DNA from: Streptomyces sabulosicollis
GTDB taxonomy: Bacteria; Actinomycetota; Actinomycetes; Streptomycetales; Streptomycetaceae
NCBI RefSeq assembly: GCF_016103465.1
Contig: NZ_JAEEAP010000022.1
Location: forward strand, 1 to 44,287
Direction of reading: 5' to 3'
DNA length: 44,287 bases
Part shown: positions 33,414 to 43,188 of the stretch, in pieces
Layout of the letters: every line of letters begins with the position of its first letter
Position numbering within the stretch: position 1 is the first letter of the stretch
Position numbers and translations under genes: made by a program
Notes under the pieces: generated by a model
The model's database searches: none
The model's input: only the letters and a program-made list of their open reading frames with translations
What the model was told of the DNA's origin: nothing

Positions 33414-33806
33414 ATGGCTTCGGCATTGTCCAGCGATGCCGCGCCCCACTTCCCGATCGAAAGGCAGTACGTGGCGATCGAGAAGGACGACCTGCTCAAG
33501 AAGATCGCCGGCTTGGAGGAGGAAGTCGGGCAGCTGCGACAGGCAGTGGTCTCCCACGCCGTCATCGACCAGGCGATCGGCGTGGTCATCAGCCACGGGA
33601 GCCTGCTTCCGGACCAGGGCTGGGCCATCCTCAGGGCCGTGTCCCAGAACACGAACACCAAGGTGCGTCTGATCGCCGAACAGATCGTCCAGTGGCCGTA
33701 CTCCGGCCGGCTCCCCGAGAACATCCAGCAGGCCCTCGACGCGGCCCTGGCCCGCCGGGCCGATACGGGCCGGACCAAGACCCCGACGAGGTCAGCGGAG
33801 ATCTAG
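33414..33806 (+). CDS. ANTAR-domain protein without sensor domain
   Basis: 130 aa, ATG at 33414 with GAGAG upstream. Residues ~22-45 are a short coiled coil (IEKDDLLKKIAGLEEEVGQLRQAV). Residues ~45-95 form the three-helix ANTAR RNA-binding domain (VIDQAIGVVISHGSLLPDQGWAILRAVSQNTNTKVRLIAEQIV). ANTAR proteins bind tandem hairpins to block termination. There is no GAF, PAS or receiver domain, so the signal input is unclear. 101 bp after the AraC gene; possibly co-transcribed. Confidence 0.85.
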   Translation: MASALSSDAAPHFPIERQYVAIEKDDLLKKIAGLEEEVGQLRQAVVSHAVIDQAIGVVISHGSLLPDQGWAILRAVSQNTNTKVRLIAEQIVQWPYSGRLPENIQQALDAALARRADTGRTKTPTRSAEI

Positions 33807-33984
33807 CCGGGTGCGGGCGACGACTGCCGCGGGAGGCGGCGGACGAAGTCCATCAGCAGGGCGCGGAACGCCGCGGACCGTTCCAGCGGCGCGAACACGT
33901 CCGACCAGGGGCCGCCTCGTGGCGGTCGGGCACGAGCGCGTCGCCGTGCCCGGGCAGGTCCAGGGGATGGCCCGCACACCCCTC
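33803..33984 (-). pseudogene. Alpha/beta-hydrolase-like remnant with frameshift
   Basis: One minus-strand frame reads GHPLDLPGHGDALVPDRHEAA, like an alpha/beta hydrolase after strand beta-4. It then continues in another frame as PWSDVFAPLERSAAFRALLMDFVRRL to a stop at 33803-33805. There is no start and no catalytic triad. The stop overlaps the ANTAR stop within CTAG. A frameshifted 3' fragment is the simplest reading. Confidence 0.4.
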
Positions 33985-34022
33985 CGGCGGGGCGGACTCC
34001 GGGCGGCCCCGCCGGGCGCCGG

Positions 34023-34079
34023 TCAGGCGGCTCGGGTGAGTTCCTGGATCTCCGCGTCGGTCAGCCGCAGCGTCGCCCC
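34023..34079 (-). pseudogene. 3' remnant of an unidentified gene
   Basis: The minus-strand frame ending TLRLTDAEIQELTRAA-stop looks like a genuine, acidic/amphipathic C-terminus rather than a GC shadow, but upstream the frame runs into repeats and has no start. Family not recognised. Confidence 0.25.
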
Positions 34080-34091
34080 GCCCGTTCCGGG

Positions 34092-34121
34092 CCTGGTCCC
34101 TGGCCGCCCTGGTCCCTGGCC
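34092..34121. repeat. 14-bp direct repeat
   Basis: CCTGGTCCCTGGCC occurs at 34092-34105 and again at 34108-34121. Confidence 0.85.
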
Positions 34122-34129
34122 ATCGACGA

Positions 34130-34170
34130 AAACGGCCCCCGGCCGCGTTTCCGCAGCTCGGGGGCCGTTT
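34130..34170 (-). terminator. tRNA-Tyr terminator
   Basis: Perfect 12-bp arms AAACGGCCCCCG (34130-34141) and CGGGGGCCGTTT (34159-34170) with a 17-nt loop. TCGTC follows on the minus strand after a T-rich arm end. It lies 9 nt after the tRNA. Confidence 0.8.
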
Positions 34171-34178
34171 CTTTGGCG

Positions 34179-34260
34179 TGGCGGCGCCAGGATTCGAACC
34201 TGGGTAGGCTAAGCCGACGGATTTACAGTCCGCTCCCATTGGCCACTCGGGCACACCGCC
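34179..34260 (-). tRNA. tRNA-Tyr (GTA)
   Basis: 82 nt, class II with a long variable arm. Acceptor GGCGGTG/CGCCGCC (one U.G), discriminator A. Anticodon stem GGA(C)/(G)TCC with loop CTGTAAA gives GTA. CCA not encoded. Confidence 0.95.
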
Positions 34261-34449
34261 TGGGATGTGGCCAGGTGCCCCGCTCTCGCGGCGCTGCTCC
34301 CTGGCAACGACGTAAACAATACCTGATGTGCGGGGGTGCTTCGCCACCCGGTTGATCGCAGCTGGATCATGGCCGAGATCGCTAGGCTGGCCGGAGCGGC
34401 CCGCTGGGCCGTGCCACTGACGGATCTACGTACGAGGAGCCAACTCAAG

Positions 34450-34938
34450 ATGGCCGACTCCAGTTTCGACATCGTCTCGAAGGTCGAGCGGCAGGAGGTC
34501 GACAACGCTCTGAACCAGGCGAGCCGCGAGATCTCCCAGCGTTACGACTTCAAGAACGTCGGCGCCTCGATCGCGTGGTCGGGCGAGCGGATCGAGATGC
34601 GGGCCGACTCCGAGGAGCGGGTCAAGGCGATCCTCGACGTCTTCCAGTCCAAGCTGGTCAAGCGCGGGATCTCGCTGAAGGCCCTGGACGCGGGCGAGCC
34701 GCAGGCGTCGGGCAAGGAGTACAAGATCTTCGCCTCGCTCCAGGAGGGGATCTCGCAGGAGAACGCGAAGAAGGTCGCCAAGATCATCCGCGATGAGGGG
34801 CCCAAGGGCGTCAAGGCGCAGGTGCAGGGCGATGAGCTGCGGGTGACCTCCAAGAGCCGGGACGATCTGCAGGCCGTGATCGCGCTGATCAAGGGCAAGG
34901 ACCTCGACTTCGCGGTGCAGTTCGTCAACTACCGGTAG
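34450..34938 (+). CDS. YajQ family cyclic di-GMP-binding protein
   Basis: 162 aa from the ATG at 34450 ([23 protein letters not shown]) with GAGGAG 11 bases upstream. It has two ferredoxin-like YajQ domains: [18 protein letters not shown] near the start, [31 protein letters not shown] and the terminal [10 protein letters not shown]. The family binds nucleotides and RNA, and a Xanthomonas member binds c-di-GMP; a role in Streptomyces is not established. Followed by a plus-strand terminator. Confidence 0.93.
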   Translation: MADSSFDIVSKVERQEVDNALNQASREISQRYDFKNVGASIAWSGERIEMRADSEERVKAILDVFQSKLVKRGISLKALDAGEPQASGKEYKIFASLQEGISQENAKKVAKIIRDEGPKGVKAQVQGDELRVTSKSRDDLQAVIALIKGKDLDFAVQFVNYR

Positions 34939-34959
34939 GCAGCGGCCGGACCGGTGCGG

Positions 34960-34992
34960 CAGGGGCGGTGCGGCAGGGCCGTGCCGCCCCTG
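34960..34992 (+). terminator. yajQ terminator
   Basis: 15-bp arms 34960-34974 and 34978-34992 with an AGG loop. Two positions are G.U wobbles in plus-strand RNA but mismatches in minus-strand RNA, so it is oriented for yajQ. GCGTTGTC follows. Confidence 0.8.
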
Positions 34993-35010
34993 GCGTTGTC
35001 GGCGGACGGG

Positions 35011-35403
35011 TCAGCGGCGGGCGAAGGGCTGGTCGGTGGGGACGATCTCGTGGCCGAGGGGGGCCAGGGAGACCGGGATGAGCTTGAAGTTGGCCAGGCC
35101 CAGGGGGATGCCGATGATCGTGACGCAGAGGGCGACGCCGGTGACGAGGTGGCCGAGCGCCAGCCACCAGCCCGCGAGGACGAGCCAGAGGACATTGCCG
35201 ACGCAGGAGGGGGCCCCGGCGTCGCGGCGGGGGACGGCGGTGCGGCCGAAGGGCCACAGGGCGAAGCCGGCGATGCGCCAGGAGGCGATCGCGAAGGGGA
35301 TGCCGATGATCGTGACGAAGAGCAGCAGCCCGGCCAGGAGGTAGAGGATCGCCATCCAGATGCCGGAGAAGATCAGCCAGATCAGGTTCAGGAGGGTTTT
35401 CAC
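35011..35403 (-). CDS. YccF domain membrane protein
   Basis: 130 aa, GTG start at 35403, overlapping the htpX stop as GTGA. It contains two copies of the YccF motif: [29 protein letters not shown] and [28 protein letters not shown], each a membrane hairpin, plus a hydrophobic N-terminus. Inner-membrane protein of unknown function. Coupled translation with htpX suggests a membrane-quality or stress link, but that is inference. Confidence 0.88.
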   Translation of the reverse strand: MKTLLNLIWLIFSGIWMAILYLLAGLLLFVTIIGIPFAIASWRIAGFALWPFGRTAVPRRDAGAPSCVGNVLWLVLAGWWLALGHLVTGVALCVTIIGIPLGLANFKLIPVSLAPLGHEIVPTDQPFARR

Positions 35404-36266
35404 GGTCGGCGGCCTCCTGCCATCTGCTCGAGTCGGGCGATGCGCTCCCGCATGGGCGGATGGGTGGAGAACAGCTTGGCCATGCCCTCACCGGCGCGGA
35501 AGGGATTGGCGATCATCAGGTGGCTGGTGGTCTCCAGACGGGGCTCGGGCGGCAGCGGGAGCTGCTGGGTGCCCGCTTCCAGCTTGCGCAGGGCGCTGGC
35601 GAGGGCCAGGGGGTCGCCGGTGAGCTGGGCGCCGGAGGCGTCCGCCTCGTACTCGCGGGAGCGGCTCACGGCGAGCTGGATGATGGAGGCCGCGAGCGGG
35701 CCGAGGATCATGATCAGCAGCATGCCGAGGAAGCCGGGGCCCTCGTCGTCGTCGGACCGGCCCACGGGGATCAGCCAGGCGAAGTTCACCAGGAACATGA
35801 CGACGCTGGCGAGCGCGCCCGCGATCGAGGAGATCAGGATGTCGCGGTTGTAGACATGGCTGAGCTCATGGCCGATGACCCCGCGCAGCTCGCGCTCGTC
35901 CAGCAGCCGCAGGATGCCGTCGGTGCAGCACACCGCCGCGTTACGGGGGTTGCGGCCGGTGGCGAAGGCGTTGGGGGCCTCGGTCGGGGAGATGTAGAGC
36001 CGGGGCATCGGCTGGCGCGCGGCCGTGGAGAGCTCGCGCACCATCCGGTACAGCCCTGGTGCCTCGAACTCGCTGACGGGGCGGGCGCGCATCGCGCGCA
36101 GGGCCAGCTTGTCACTGTTCCAGTAGGCGTACGCGTTGGTCCCGAGTGCGACGATCACCGCGATGATCAGTCCGGTACGGCCGAAGAGGCTGCCGATGAC
36201 GATGATGAGCGCGGACAGACCACCGAGGAGTACGGCGGTCTTCAGCCCGTTGTGCCGGCGGTGCAC
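35400..36266 (-). CDS. htpX: Membrane zinc metalloprotease HtpX
   Basis: 288 aa from the GTG at 36266 with GGGAGG seven bases upstream; in-frame sequence further upstream is shadow. It has two N-terminal membrane segments ([36 protein letters not shown]), the zinc motif HELSH ([13 protein letters not shown]), two more membrane segments and the third zinc ligand region [17 protein letters not shown]. The C-terminal [17 protein letters not shown] is typical. It degrades damaged membrane proteins (M48 family). No clear promoter: TTGACT at 36346-36341 (minus) lacks a good -10. Confidence 0.95.
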   Translation of the reverse strand: MHRRHNGLKTAVLLGGLSALIIVIGSLFGRTGLIIAVIVALGTNAYAYWNSDKLALRAMRARPVSEFEAPGLYRMVRELSTAARQPMPRLYISPTEAPNAFATGRNPRNAAVCCTDGILRLLDERELRGVIGHELSHVYNRDILISSIAGALASVVMFLVNFAWLIPVGRSDDDEGPGFLGMLLIMILGPLAASIIQLAVSRSREYEADASGAQLTGDPLALASALRKLEAGTQQLPLPPEPRLETTSHLMIANPFRAGEGMAKLFSTHPPMRERIARLEQMAGGRRP

Positions 36267-36390
36267 GGTGTGCCCTCCCGATGTGCCGCAGGGGAACCCT
36301 TTGCCTGGTGTCTCCACCTTCCAGTGGACCCTCCTGAAAAAGTCAACGCCAGGCGAAGGGCACCAGTTCCCTTGTGCACACGGGCGCGGA

Positions 36391-36407
36391 CCCGCGGGGC
36401 CCGCGGG
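36391..36407 (-). terminator. Weak hairpin after nuoN
   Basis: CCCGCGG and CCGCGGG arms with a 3-nt loop, 6 nt after the nuoN stop. No T-run; the only terminator candidate for the nuo operon. Confidence 0.4.
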
Positions 36408-36412
36408 GGTGC

Positions 36413-37972
36413 TTACAGCAGGGTGCTCGAGGCGAACCGGAGGACGAGTTGCGGGGCTCCGGAGAGGGCGATCCCGGCGGCCGCGGTGAGGGCGATGGCG
36501 GCCGTAAGGGGGACGGCGCGGGGGCGGGTGACGGCCGCCCCGGCGGTGGGCACGGGCTCCGGCGCCGCGGCGGGCTCCGGGGTGCGGAAGAGCACCGCCG
36601 TCCACTGGAGGTAGTAGTAGAGCGCCACCACCACGTTCAGTGCCATCACCACCGCGAGCCAGCCCAGCCCCGCGTCCACCGCCGCCGAGAAGACGGTCAC
36701 CTTGGCGAAGAGGCCGATGACGCCCGGGGGCAGCCCGGCCAGGCACAGCAGGAAGAAGCCCAGGGCCAGGGCGGCGGCCGGGCGGGCCGCGTACAGGCCG
36801 CGGTAGTCGGTGAGCCGGTTGGCCGGGCTCGTACGGGCCACCAGGGCGGCCACGGCAAAGGCGCCGAGGTTCACGGCCGCATACATCAGGGCGTACGCGA
36901 CGGTGGAGCCGATGGCGCGGGAGGCGTCCTGGCCCGAGTCGGCGTAGCCGGCCGCGGCGATTGGGACCAGCAGATAGCCCGCCTGGGCGACGGAGGACCA
37001 GGCGAGCAGCCGTACGGCGCTGAAGGCGCGCTCCGGGCGCTGGCGCAGTGCCGCCGCGTTCCCCGCGGTCATGGTGAGGGCGGCCAGGACCGCGACGGCC
37101 GGGCCCCACACATCGGCGTACGAGGGGAAGGCGAGGACGGTCACCAGGATGAGGCCGGAGAACCCGACCGCCTTACCGACGACGGACAGATACGCCGCGA
37201 CGGGCACCGGCGCGCCGACATAGGTGTCGGGCACCCAGAAGTGGAAGGGCACGGCGGCGGTCTTGAACGCGAAGCCCACCAGGGTGAGCACGACCCCCGC
37301 CTGGGCGAGCGTGTCCAGCCGCGGGTCGACGTGGGTGAGGGCGTCGGCGATCCGGGACAGATGGAGGCTGCCGGTGGCGGCGTAGACGAAGCTGACGCCG
37401 AGCAGCATCACGGCGGTCGCGGTGACCGAGGAGAGGAAGAACTTCAGCGCGGCCTCGGAGGAGAGCCGGTCGCCGCGGCGCAGGCCCACGAGGGCGAAGG
37501 CCGGGAGCGAGGCCACCTCGAGGGCGATGACCAGGGTGGCCAGATCCCGGGAGGCGGGCAGCAGGGCGGCCCCGGAGGCGGAGGACAGCAGCAGGAACCA
37601 GAACTCGCCCGCGGGGAGTTTGAGATCGTCGAGGGCGCTGAAGGACAGCAGCGCGGTGAGCAGCGCCCCGCCGAGCACCAGGAACTGGATGACGAGCGCG
37701 AAGGTGTCGGCCGTGTAGCTGCACGTGTGGGCGCCGGTGGTCAGGCAGAAGGTCGAGCGGTCGCCGTCCAGCAGCGGCAGCAGGGCGAGCGCGGCCAGGG
37801 CCAGTCCCGCTATCGCGCCCCAGCCCAGCAGGTGCTTCCTGCGCTCGGGCAGGAAGAGGTCCGCGACGAGGACGGCGAGACCGGCCAGGGCCGCGATGGT
37901 GGGCGGTGCGACGGCGAGCCAGTCGACGGACTGGACGAGGCTCGTGGCCAGGCTCGAGGCGTTCGGAGTCAT
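36413..37972 (-). CDS. nuoN: NADH-quinone oxidoreductase subunit N
   Basis: 519 aa, ATG start at 37972 overlapping the nuoM stop (ATGA). Antiporter-like membrane subunit with ~14 hydrophobic segments. The conserved proton-channel Lys region [22 protein letters not shown], the [15 protein letters not shown] Glu segment and [13 protein letters not shown] are present. Last gene of the operon; it probably corresponds to NuoN of the second Streptomyces nuo operon. Confidence 0.95.
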   Translation of the reverse strand: MTPNASSLATSLVQSVDWLAVAPPTIAALAGLAVLVADLFLPERRKHLLGWGAIAGLALAALALLPLLDGDRSTFCLTTGAHTCSYTADTFALVIQFLVLGGALLTALLSFSALDDLKLPAGEFWFLLLSSASGAALLPASRDLATLVIALEVASLPAFALVGLRRGDRLSSEAALKFFLSSVTATAVMLLGVSFVYAATGSLHLSRIADALTHVDPRLDTLAQAGVVLTLVGFAFKTAAVPFHFWVPDTYVGAPVPVAAYLSVVGKAVGFSGLILVTVLAFPSYADVWGPAVAVLAALTMTAGNAAALRQRPERAFSAVRLLAWSSVAQAGYLLVPIAAAGYADSGQDASRAIGSTVAYALMYAAVNLGAFAVAALVARTSPANRLTDYRGLYAARPAAALALGFFLLCLAGLPPGVIGLFAKVTVFSAAVDAGLGWLAVVMALNVVVALYYYLQWTAVLFRTPEPAAAPEPVPTAGAAVTRPRAVPLTAAIALTAAAGIALSGAPQLVLRFASSTLL

Positions 37973-39558
37973 CGGGTGCCTCCCGCGAGGAGCTGCTGCA
38001 CGGCCGGGTCGGTGAGGCCGAGGAGGGCCGCGGGCCACAGTCCGGCGAGGACGGTGAGGGCCACCAGGGGGCTCCAGGCGGCGAATTCATGGCCGTGGAC
38101 GTCGGCCAGGGCGGGCCGCTCGGCCTCCGTCCCGGTGCCGGGCTCGACCGGATGGTCGCCCATGCAGACGCGCCGTACGACGATGAGCATGTAGGCGGCG
38201 GTGAGCAGGGTGCCGAAGGCGGCGAGCGCCATATAGGTGAGATACGCCGGGCGGCTGAGCCCGTCGGCGGGGTCGAAGGCGCCGAACATGGCGAGCATCT
38301 CGCCCCAGAACCCGGCCAGTCCGGGCAGCCCCAGGGAGGCCACGGCGCCGAAGGCGAGCAGCCCGCCGAGGCGCGGCGCCCTGCCGTAGAGGGCGGCGCC
38401 GCTGGTGCCCGAGAGCTGGTCGAGGTCGGTGGTGCCGGAGCGGTCCTTGAGGGCGCCGACGAGGAAGAAGAGCAGCCCGGTGATCAGGCCGTGGGCGATG
38501 TTGGCGAAGAGCGCGCCGTTCACGCCGGTGGGGGTGAGGGTCGCGATGCCCAGCAGCACGAAGCCCATATGGCCGACGGAGGAGTAGGCGATCAGCCGCT
38601 TGAGGTCGCCCTTGGCGCCCGCCCGGGCAAGGGCGAGACAGGCGAGGGATCCGTAGATGATGCCGACCACGGCGAACGCGGCGAGGTAGGGCGCGTAGGT
38701 GTGGGCCGCGTCGGGGGTCATCGGCAGCACGATGCGGACGAGGCCGTAGGTGCCCATCTTGAGCAGCACGCCCGCCAGCAGCACCGAGCCCACGGTGGGG
38801 GCGGCGGTGTGGGCGTCGGGCAGCCAGCTGTGCAGCGGCCACATCGGGGCCTTGACGGCGAGTCCGGCGATGATGGCGAGGGCCGCGACGAGCTGGGTGG
38901 TGTGGCTCAGCTTCCCGCCATTGTCGGCGGCGAGTGCCACCATGTCGAAGGTGCCGCCCGCCAGCCCGACGAGGAGGAGGCCGAGCAGCATGACCACGGA
39001 GCCGAGCAGCGTGTAGAGGATGAACCGCCAGGCGGCCCGCTCCCGTTCGGCGCCTCCCCACCGGTTGATGAGGAAGTACATCGGGATGAGGACCATCTCG
39101 AACGCCAGGAAGAACAGCATCAGGTCCAGCACCGCGAAGCTGGCCAGGGTGCCGGACTCCAGGAGGAGCAGCAGCGCGACGAAGGCTTTGGGGGACGGCC
39201 CGGAGGGCCGGTTGAAGTAGGCGTAGAGCGCGCTGAGGAAGGTCAGCAGCGCGGTCAGCACGAGCAGCGGCAGCGAGACGCCGTCCACGCCGAGGTGGAC
39301 CCGGATGTCCAGGGCCGGGATCCAGCCGATGTCGGTCTGGGCCTGCATCCGGGCCGGGTGGTCGTGGTCGAAACCGGCGGCCAGGGCGATGGCGGCGGCG
39401 AGCACCACGCCGGTGACGGTCACGCCGTGGCGCATGACGGCCTGGTCCGGCCCGCGGCCGCGCAGCCCGGGCGGGGCCGGGACCAGGGCGGCGACGGAGC
39501 CGAGCAGGGGGAGCACGACCACGGCGGCGAGGAGGAGTTGCTGGACGGTGTGGTTCAC
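37969..39558 (-). CDS. nuoM: NADH-quinone oxidoreductase subunit M
   Basis: 529 aa, GTG start at 39558, 3 bp after the nuoL stop. Antiporter-like subunit with FLAFEMVLIPMYFLINRWGG (conserved Glu), VKAPMWPLHSWLPDAHTAAP (conserved Lys and His), KRLIAYSSVGHMGFVLLG and GFWGEMLAMFGAF. Around 14 membrane segments. Pumps protons in complex I. Confidence 0.96.
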   Translation of the reverse strand: MNHTVQQLLLAAVVVLPLLGSVAALVPAPPGLRGRGPDQAVMRHGVTVTGVVLAAAIALAAGFDHDHPARMQAQTDIGWIPALDIRVHLGVDGVSLPLLVLTALLTFLSALYAYFNRPSGPSPKAFVALLLLLESGTLASFAVLDLMLFFLAFEMVLIPMYFLINRWGGAERERAAWRFILYTLLGSVVMLLGLLLVGLAGGTFDMVALAADNGGKLSHTTQLVAALAIIAGLAVKAPMWPLHSWLPDAHTAAPTVGSVLLAGVLLKMGTYGLVRIVLPMTPDAAHTYAPYLAAFAVVGIIYGSLACLALARAGAKGDLKRLIAYSSVGHMGFVLLGIATLTPTGVNGALFANIAHGLITGLLFFLVGALKDRSGTTDLDQLSGTSGAALYGRAPRLGGLLAFGAVASLGLPGLAGFWGEMLAMFGAFDPADGLSRPAYLTYMALAAFGTLLTAAYMLIVVRRVCMGDHPVEPGTGTEAERPALADVHGHEFAAWSPLVALTVLAGLWPAALLGLTDPAVQQLLAGGTR

Positions 39559-39561
39559 GGG

Positions 39562-41580
39562 TCAGGCTCCCGCTGCGACGAGGACGGCGGCCACGGCCAG
39601 GACGAGGGAGCCCGCGAGCAGCGCGCCGAGATAGGTTTGCACATTGCCGGTCTGGGCGCGGCGGACGGCCGCGCCGAGCAGGCGGGGCGCACCGCCCGCG
39701 CCGCGTACGTACGTCTCGACGACCTCCCGGTCGAGGAAGCGGACGAGCCGGGCGGCGGCCCGCACGGGCCGGACGAACAGGGCGCTGTAGACGGCGTCGA
39801 GGTGGAAGCCCACGGCCGCGTGGCGGTGCAGCGGGCCCAGGAGCAGCCGCCCGGGGTCGGCCGGGTCGCTGGCGCCCGCGATGGAGCCGTAGGCCGCCTC
39901 GTGGGTGGCGATGGCCTCGGCCTCCGAGACGGCGTCGGCGGCCTCGGGGTGGGCGGCCACCGCGCCGAGCGGGACCCGGCGGGCCCGCGCCGAGCTGTGC
40001 CGCCAGGCGCCGTACATCACGAGGGCGCCGACGAGGGCCAGCCCGGTGCCGAGGACGGACGTGGTGAGGGTCGGGGTGAGGGACTCGCCGTCGAACCAGT
40101 CGGGCAGCGTGCCGTAGGCGAGCCCCAGGGCGGCCGTGGGGAGGAACAGCACCCACAGGACGACGTTCATGGCCACCGGCTGCTTGCCGTGGTCCGGGGC
40201 GCGCTCGCCCTGGCCGCGGAAGGCGAGCAGCCACAGCCGGGCCGCGTATCCGGCGGTCAGGAGCGCGGTAAGGAGCCCGGCGAGGAGCACGGTCCAGCCG
40301 ACGCCCTCCGGGACGCCCGAGGTGTGGCCGGTGGCGGCGTGCTCGGCCGCGCCGAGCACGGCCTCCTTGGAGAAGAAGCCCGCGAAGGGCGGGATGGCGG
40401 CGAGCGCGAGCAGCGCGACCGTCATCGTCCAGAAGGCGTCCGGGATGCGCTGGGCGAGACCGCTCATCCGGGACATGGCGGCGAGGGAGTTGCTGCCGGC
40501 GGCGTGGATCACCACACCCGCGCCGAGGAACAGCAGCGCCTTGAACGCGCCGTGGGTGATGAGGTGGAAGACGGCGGCGCCGCGGTCGTCGACGGCCAGC
40601 GCGCCCGTCATATAGCCGAGTTGGCCGACGGTCGAGTAGGCGAGGACGCGTTTGATGTCGTCCTGGGCGAGCGCGGCGAGCGCCGAGCCGACCATCGTCA
40701 CGGCCGCCATGGCGGCCAGTACGGCGAGCGCGGCGGCGGAGGAGGCGAAGACGGGCAGCAGCCGGGCCACCACGTAGACACCGGCGGCCACCATGGTGGC
40801 CGCGTGGATGAGCGCGGAGACCGGGGTGGGGCCGGCCATCGCGTCCGGCAGCCAGGTGTGCAGCGGGAACTGCGCGGACTTGCCCGCGACCCCGGCCAGC
40901 AGCAGCAGCGCGATCAGCGTGGGGTGGTCCAGCGGCATCCCGGCGGTCTCGGAGGTCAGCCGGGTGTGGATCTCACTGATGCGGAACGTGCCGGTGTCGC
41001 CCGCGAGCGCGAAGATGCCGATCAGGAACGGGACGTCGCCGAGCTTGGTGACCAGGAACGCCTTGAGGGACGCCGACCGCGCCGCCGCGGTCTCCCAGTA
41101 GTGGCCCACCAGGAAGTACGAGCAGATGCCCATGATCTCCCAGCCGACGAGCAGCACGATCAGGTCGTCGGCGTAGACGACGAGGAGCATCGCGGCGGTG
41201 AAGAGGGAGACGAGCGCGGCGTAGGAGGGGTAGCGGGGATCGTCGCGCAGATAGCTGGTCGAGTAGATCTGCACACAGCAGGCGACGACGGCGACGAGGA
41301 CCGCGACCAGGGCGGCGAAGCCGTCGACCTGCAGGGCGAGGTCGACGGGGACCGAGCCGGTGTCGGCGAGCCGGGTCGCGGCGGTGAGCGGGGCCGTGCC
41401 GCCGCCCGCTCCCCCGCCCTGCCGTACGGCGACGAGCACGGCGAGCCCGGCCGCGGCGAGGGTCGGCAGCACCGCGAGGGGGCGGACGAAACCCGGGGCG
41501 CGGCGGCCGAGCAGAAGCCCGGCGGCGGCGCCGAGGAACGGCAGGAGGGGGACGAGAACGGCGGCGGTCGTGGTCGTCAC
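39562..41580 (-). CDS. nuoL: NADH-quinone oxidoreductase subunit L
   Basis: 672 aa, GTG start at 41580 overlapping the nuoK stop (GTGA). Key segments are [18 protein letters not shown] (conserved Glu), [52 protein letters not shown] and [15 protein letters not shown]. The C-terminal part contains the long lateral-helix region and a final membrane anchor ([18 protein letters not shown]). Distal proton-pumping subunit. Confidence 0.97.
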   Translation of the reverse strand: MTTTTAAVLVPLLPFLGAAAGLLLGRRAPGFVRPLAVLPTLAAAGLAVLVAVRQGGGAGGGTAPLTAATRLADTGSVPVDLALQVDGFAALVAVLVAVVACCVQIYSTSYLRDDPRYPSYAALVSLFTAAMLLVVYADDLIVLLVGWEIMGICSYFLVGHYWETAAARSASLKAFLVTKLGDVPFLIGIFALAGDTGTFRISEIHTRLTSETAGMPLDHPTLIALLLLAGVAGKSAQFPLHTWLPDAMAGPTPVSALIHAATMVAAGVYVVARLLPVFASSAAALAVLAAMAAVTMVGSALAALAQDDIKRVLAYSTVGQLGYMTGALAVDDRGAAVFHLITHGAFKALLFLGAGVVIHAAGSNSLAAMSRMSGLAQRIPDAFWTMTVALLALAAIPPFAGFFSKEAVLGAAEHAATGHTSGVPEGVGWTVLLAGLLTALLTAGYAARLWLLAFRGQGERAPDHGKQPVAMNVVLWVLFLPTAALGLAYGTLPDWFDGESLTPTLTTSVLGTGLALVGALVMYGAWRHSSARARRVPLGAVAAHPEAADAVSEAEAIATHEAAYGSIAGASDPADPGRLLLGPLHRHAAVGFHLDAVYSALFVRPVRAAARLVRFLDREVVETYVRGAGGAPRLLGAAVRRAQTGNVQTYLGALLAGSLVLAVAAVLVAAGA

Positions 41581-41978
41581 GCGGTCTGCCTCCGGGCGCG
41601 TCGTGCCTGGTCGGCGGCGTTGTCAGTGGGAGCTGCCACGCTGTCGTCCATCGGGTCCTGGCCGGCCGACGGGGGGTCGGCCAGGTCCCGCAGCCGGTCG
41701 ACGTCGGAGGTGCCGCGGTTGCGATACACGAGCAGGACGATGGCGAGGCCGATGCCGATCTCGGCGGCGGCGATGGCGATGGTGAAGAGGGTCAGCGCCT
41801 GGCCCGCGTGCAGGGTGTCGCGGAGCCAGACGTCGAAGGCGACGAGATTGAGGTTGACGGCGTTGAGCATCAGCTCGACCGACATCAGCACCAGGATCGC
41901 GTTGCGGCGGGCGAGGACGCCGTACAGACCGGTGCAGAAGAGGAGGACGGCGAGCACGGCGGGGTAGGCGAGGTGCAT
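41577..41978 (-). CDS. nuoK: NADH-quinone oxidoreductase subunit K
   Basis: 133 aa, ATG start at 41978 sharing one base with the nuoJ stop (TGATG). Three membrane segments with the conserved Glu residues in [18 protein letters not shown] and [20 protein letters not shown]. It has a ~35-residue hydrophilic C-terminal extension ([16 protein letters not shown]...) beyond the usual ~99 residues. Confidence 0.96.
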   Translation of the reverse strand: MHLAYPAVLAVLLFCTGLYGVLARRNAILVLMSVELMLNAVNLNLVAFDVWLRDTLHAGQALTLFTIAIAAAEIGIGLAIVLLVYRNRGTSDVDRLRDLADPPSAGQDPMDDSVAAPTDNAADQARRARRQTA

Positions 41979-42568
41979 CAGCGCTTCTCCTTGCCGTGGC
42001 CGGCGCCCCGGCCACTGTCGTGGCCGTGTCTGCGGGAGAGGACGATCGCGCCGACGAGCGCGGCGAGGAGCAGCACGGACAGCGCCTCGAACGGCAGCAC
42101 CCAGTGGCGGAAGAGGCTCTCACCGGAGACGGCGGTGGAGCCCTGCACGCCCTTGTCCAGCTCGATCCAGGTGGTCCGGAAGGCGTCCACGACCACCCAC
42201 ACCAGGACGCCCGCGGCGGCCACGGCCACGGCGAGCGCGGCCGGGCGGTTGCCCGAATCGGCGTCCGGGGAGCGGCCGATGGGCGCCCTGGTGAGCATCA
42301 GCCCGAAGAGGAGGAGGACGACGACGGACCCGACGTAGATCAGCACCTGCACCCAGGCGATGAACTCCGCCGTGAGCAGGAGGTACTCCACGGCGAGGCC
42401 GCCGAGCGCCACCACCAGCCACAGGGCGGCGTGCACCAGCTGCCTGGTGGTGACGGTGACGACGGCCGCGCCGAAGGTCGCGATGCCCACCAGCAGGAAG
42501 GCGATCTCGACTCCGGTCGGCGACAGGAACCCGTGGCCGGTGGCGGCCAAGTGGACCGCAGGGCTCAC
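41978..42568 (-). CDS. nuoJ: NADH-quinone oxidoreductase subunit J
   Basis: 196 aa, GTG start at 42568 overlapping the nuoI stop (GTGA). Five membrane segments; the conserved third helix [31 protein letters not shown] holds the pi-bulge region involved in the deactive/active switch. A basic His/Gly/Lys-rich C-terminus ([19 protein letters not shown]) is present. Confidence 0.95.
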   Translation of the reverse strand: MSPAVHLAATGHGFLSPTGVEIAFLLVGIATFGAAVVTVTTRQLVHAALWLVVALGGLAVEYLLLTAEFIAWVQVLIYVGSVVVLLLFGLMLTRAPIGRSPDADSGNRPAALAVAVAAAGVLVWVVVDAFRTTWIELDKGVQGSTAVSGESLFRHWVLPFEALSVLLLAALVGAIVLSRRHGHDSGRGAGHGKEKR

Positions 42569-43188
42569 GAGGCGGCTCCGTTCCCGGTCCTGTTCCCGTT
42601 CCCGTCTTCGTCTCCCTCGGATCCGCGCCCGTTCTGGGCCTGCGCCGCCTCGGCGGCCTGCGCTGCCTCGGCGGCGGCGAGCTTGTCGGCGGCCTTACGG
42701 GCGGCGGCGAGCTCCTTGGGCTCCTCCGCGCGCGGATCGAGCGCGGGCGGCGCGGGCACCGTCCACATCCACTCGCGGAGCTTGTCCCGCTCATGGGTGA
42801 GATCGCGGATGTCCTCCTCCGCGTACTCGAACTCCGGCGACCAGAAGAGCGCGTCGAAAGGACACACCTCGATGCAGATACCGCAGTACATGCACAGCGC
42901 GAAGTCGATCGCGAACCGGTCCAGCACATTGCGGCTGCGCTCGCGCCCGCCCGGGGCGGCCGGGGGAACGGTCTCCTTGTGCGAGTCGATATAGATGCAC
43001 CAGTCCGGGCATTCGCGGGCGCACAGCATGCAGACCGTGCAGTTCTCCTCGAACAGCCCGATCACCCCGCGGGTGCGGGGCGGCAGCTCGGGCTGCGCGT
43101 CCGGATACTGCGCGGTGTGCGACTTCCGGGTCATCGTGCGGAGGGTGACGGCCAGGCCCTTGGCCAGGCCGGATCCGGGGATGCCCAT
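42565..43188 (-). CDS. nuoI: NADH-quinone oxidoreductase subunit I, divergent form
   Basis: 207 aa, ATG start at 43188 sharing one base with the nuoH stop (TGATG). Two 4Fe-4S binding motifs, [12 protein letters not shown] (~51-62) and [12 protein letters not shown] (~98-109), carry clusters N6a/N6b. The sequence around them (ENCTVC.., [12 protein letters not shown]) differs from the CIGCELCAWACP type of standard actinomycete NuoI. The C-terminus is an Ala/Glu/Gln-rich helix followed by a Gly/Asn/Asp-rich end. This supports a second, NuoEFG-less nuo operon. Confidence 0.95.
   Translation of the reverse strand: MGIPGSGLAKGLAVTLRTMTRKSHTAQYPDAQPELPPRTRGVIGLFEENCTVCMLCARECPDWCIYIDSHKETVPPAAPGGRERSRNVLDRFAIDFALCMYCGICIEVCPFDALFWSPEFEYAEEDIRDLTHERDKLREWMWTVPAPPALDPRAEEPKELAAARKAADKLAAAEAAQAAEAAQAQNGRGSEGDEDGNGNRTGNGAAS

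Larger units (their letters stand above)
33807..34178. other. Decayed region between the ANTAR gene and tRNA-Tyr
   Basis: No intact gene. It holds the hydrolase remnant, a second short minus-strand 3' end (34023-34079, TLRLTDAEIQELTRAA then stop), a 14-bp direct repeat and the tRNA-Tyr terminator. Confidence 0.5.

Noticed and set aside
21189-34260. Integrated element at one of the four tRNA genes
   Set aside because: No integrase, no excisionase and no duplicated tRNA 3' end could be found in the window; flanking genes are core genes.
36335-36346. TTGACT as the -35 of an htpX heat-shock promoter
   Set aside because: At 16-19 bp downstream there is no TANNNT-like hexamer, and no HspR/HAIR or CIRCE inverted repeat is present.
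37906-41967. 1353-codon plus-strand frame opposite nuoN-nuoL
   Set aside because: Gly/Glu/Arg/His-biased shadow of membrane-protein genes; no RBS and no recognisable domain.
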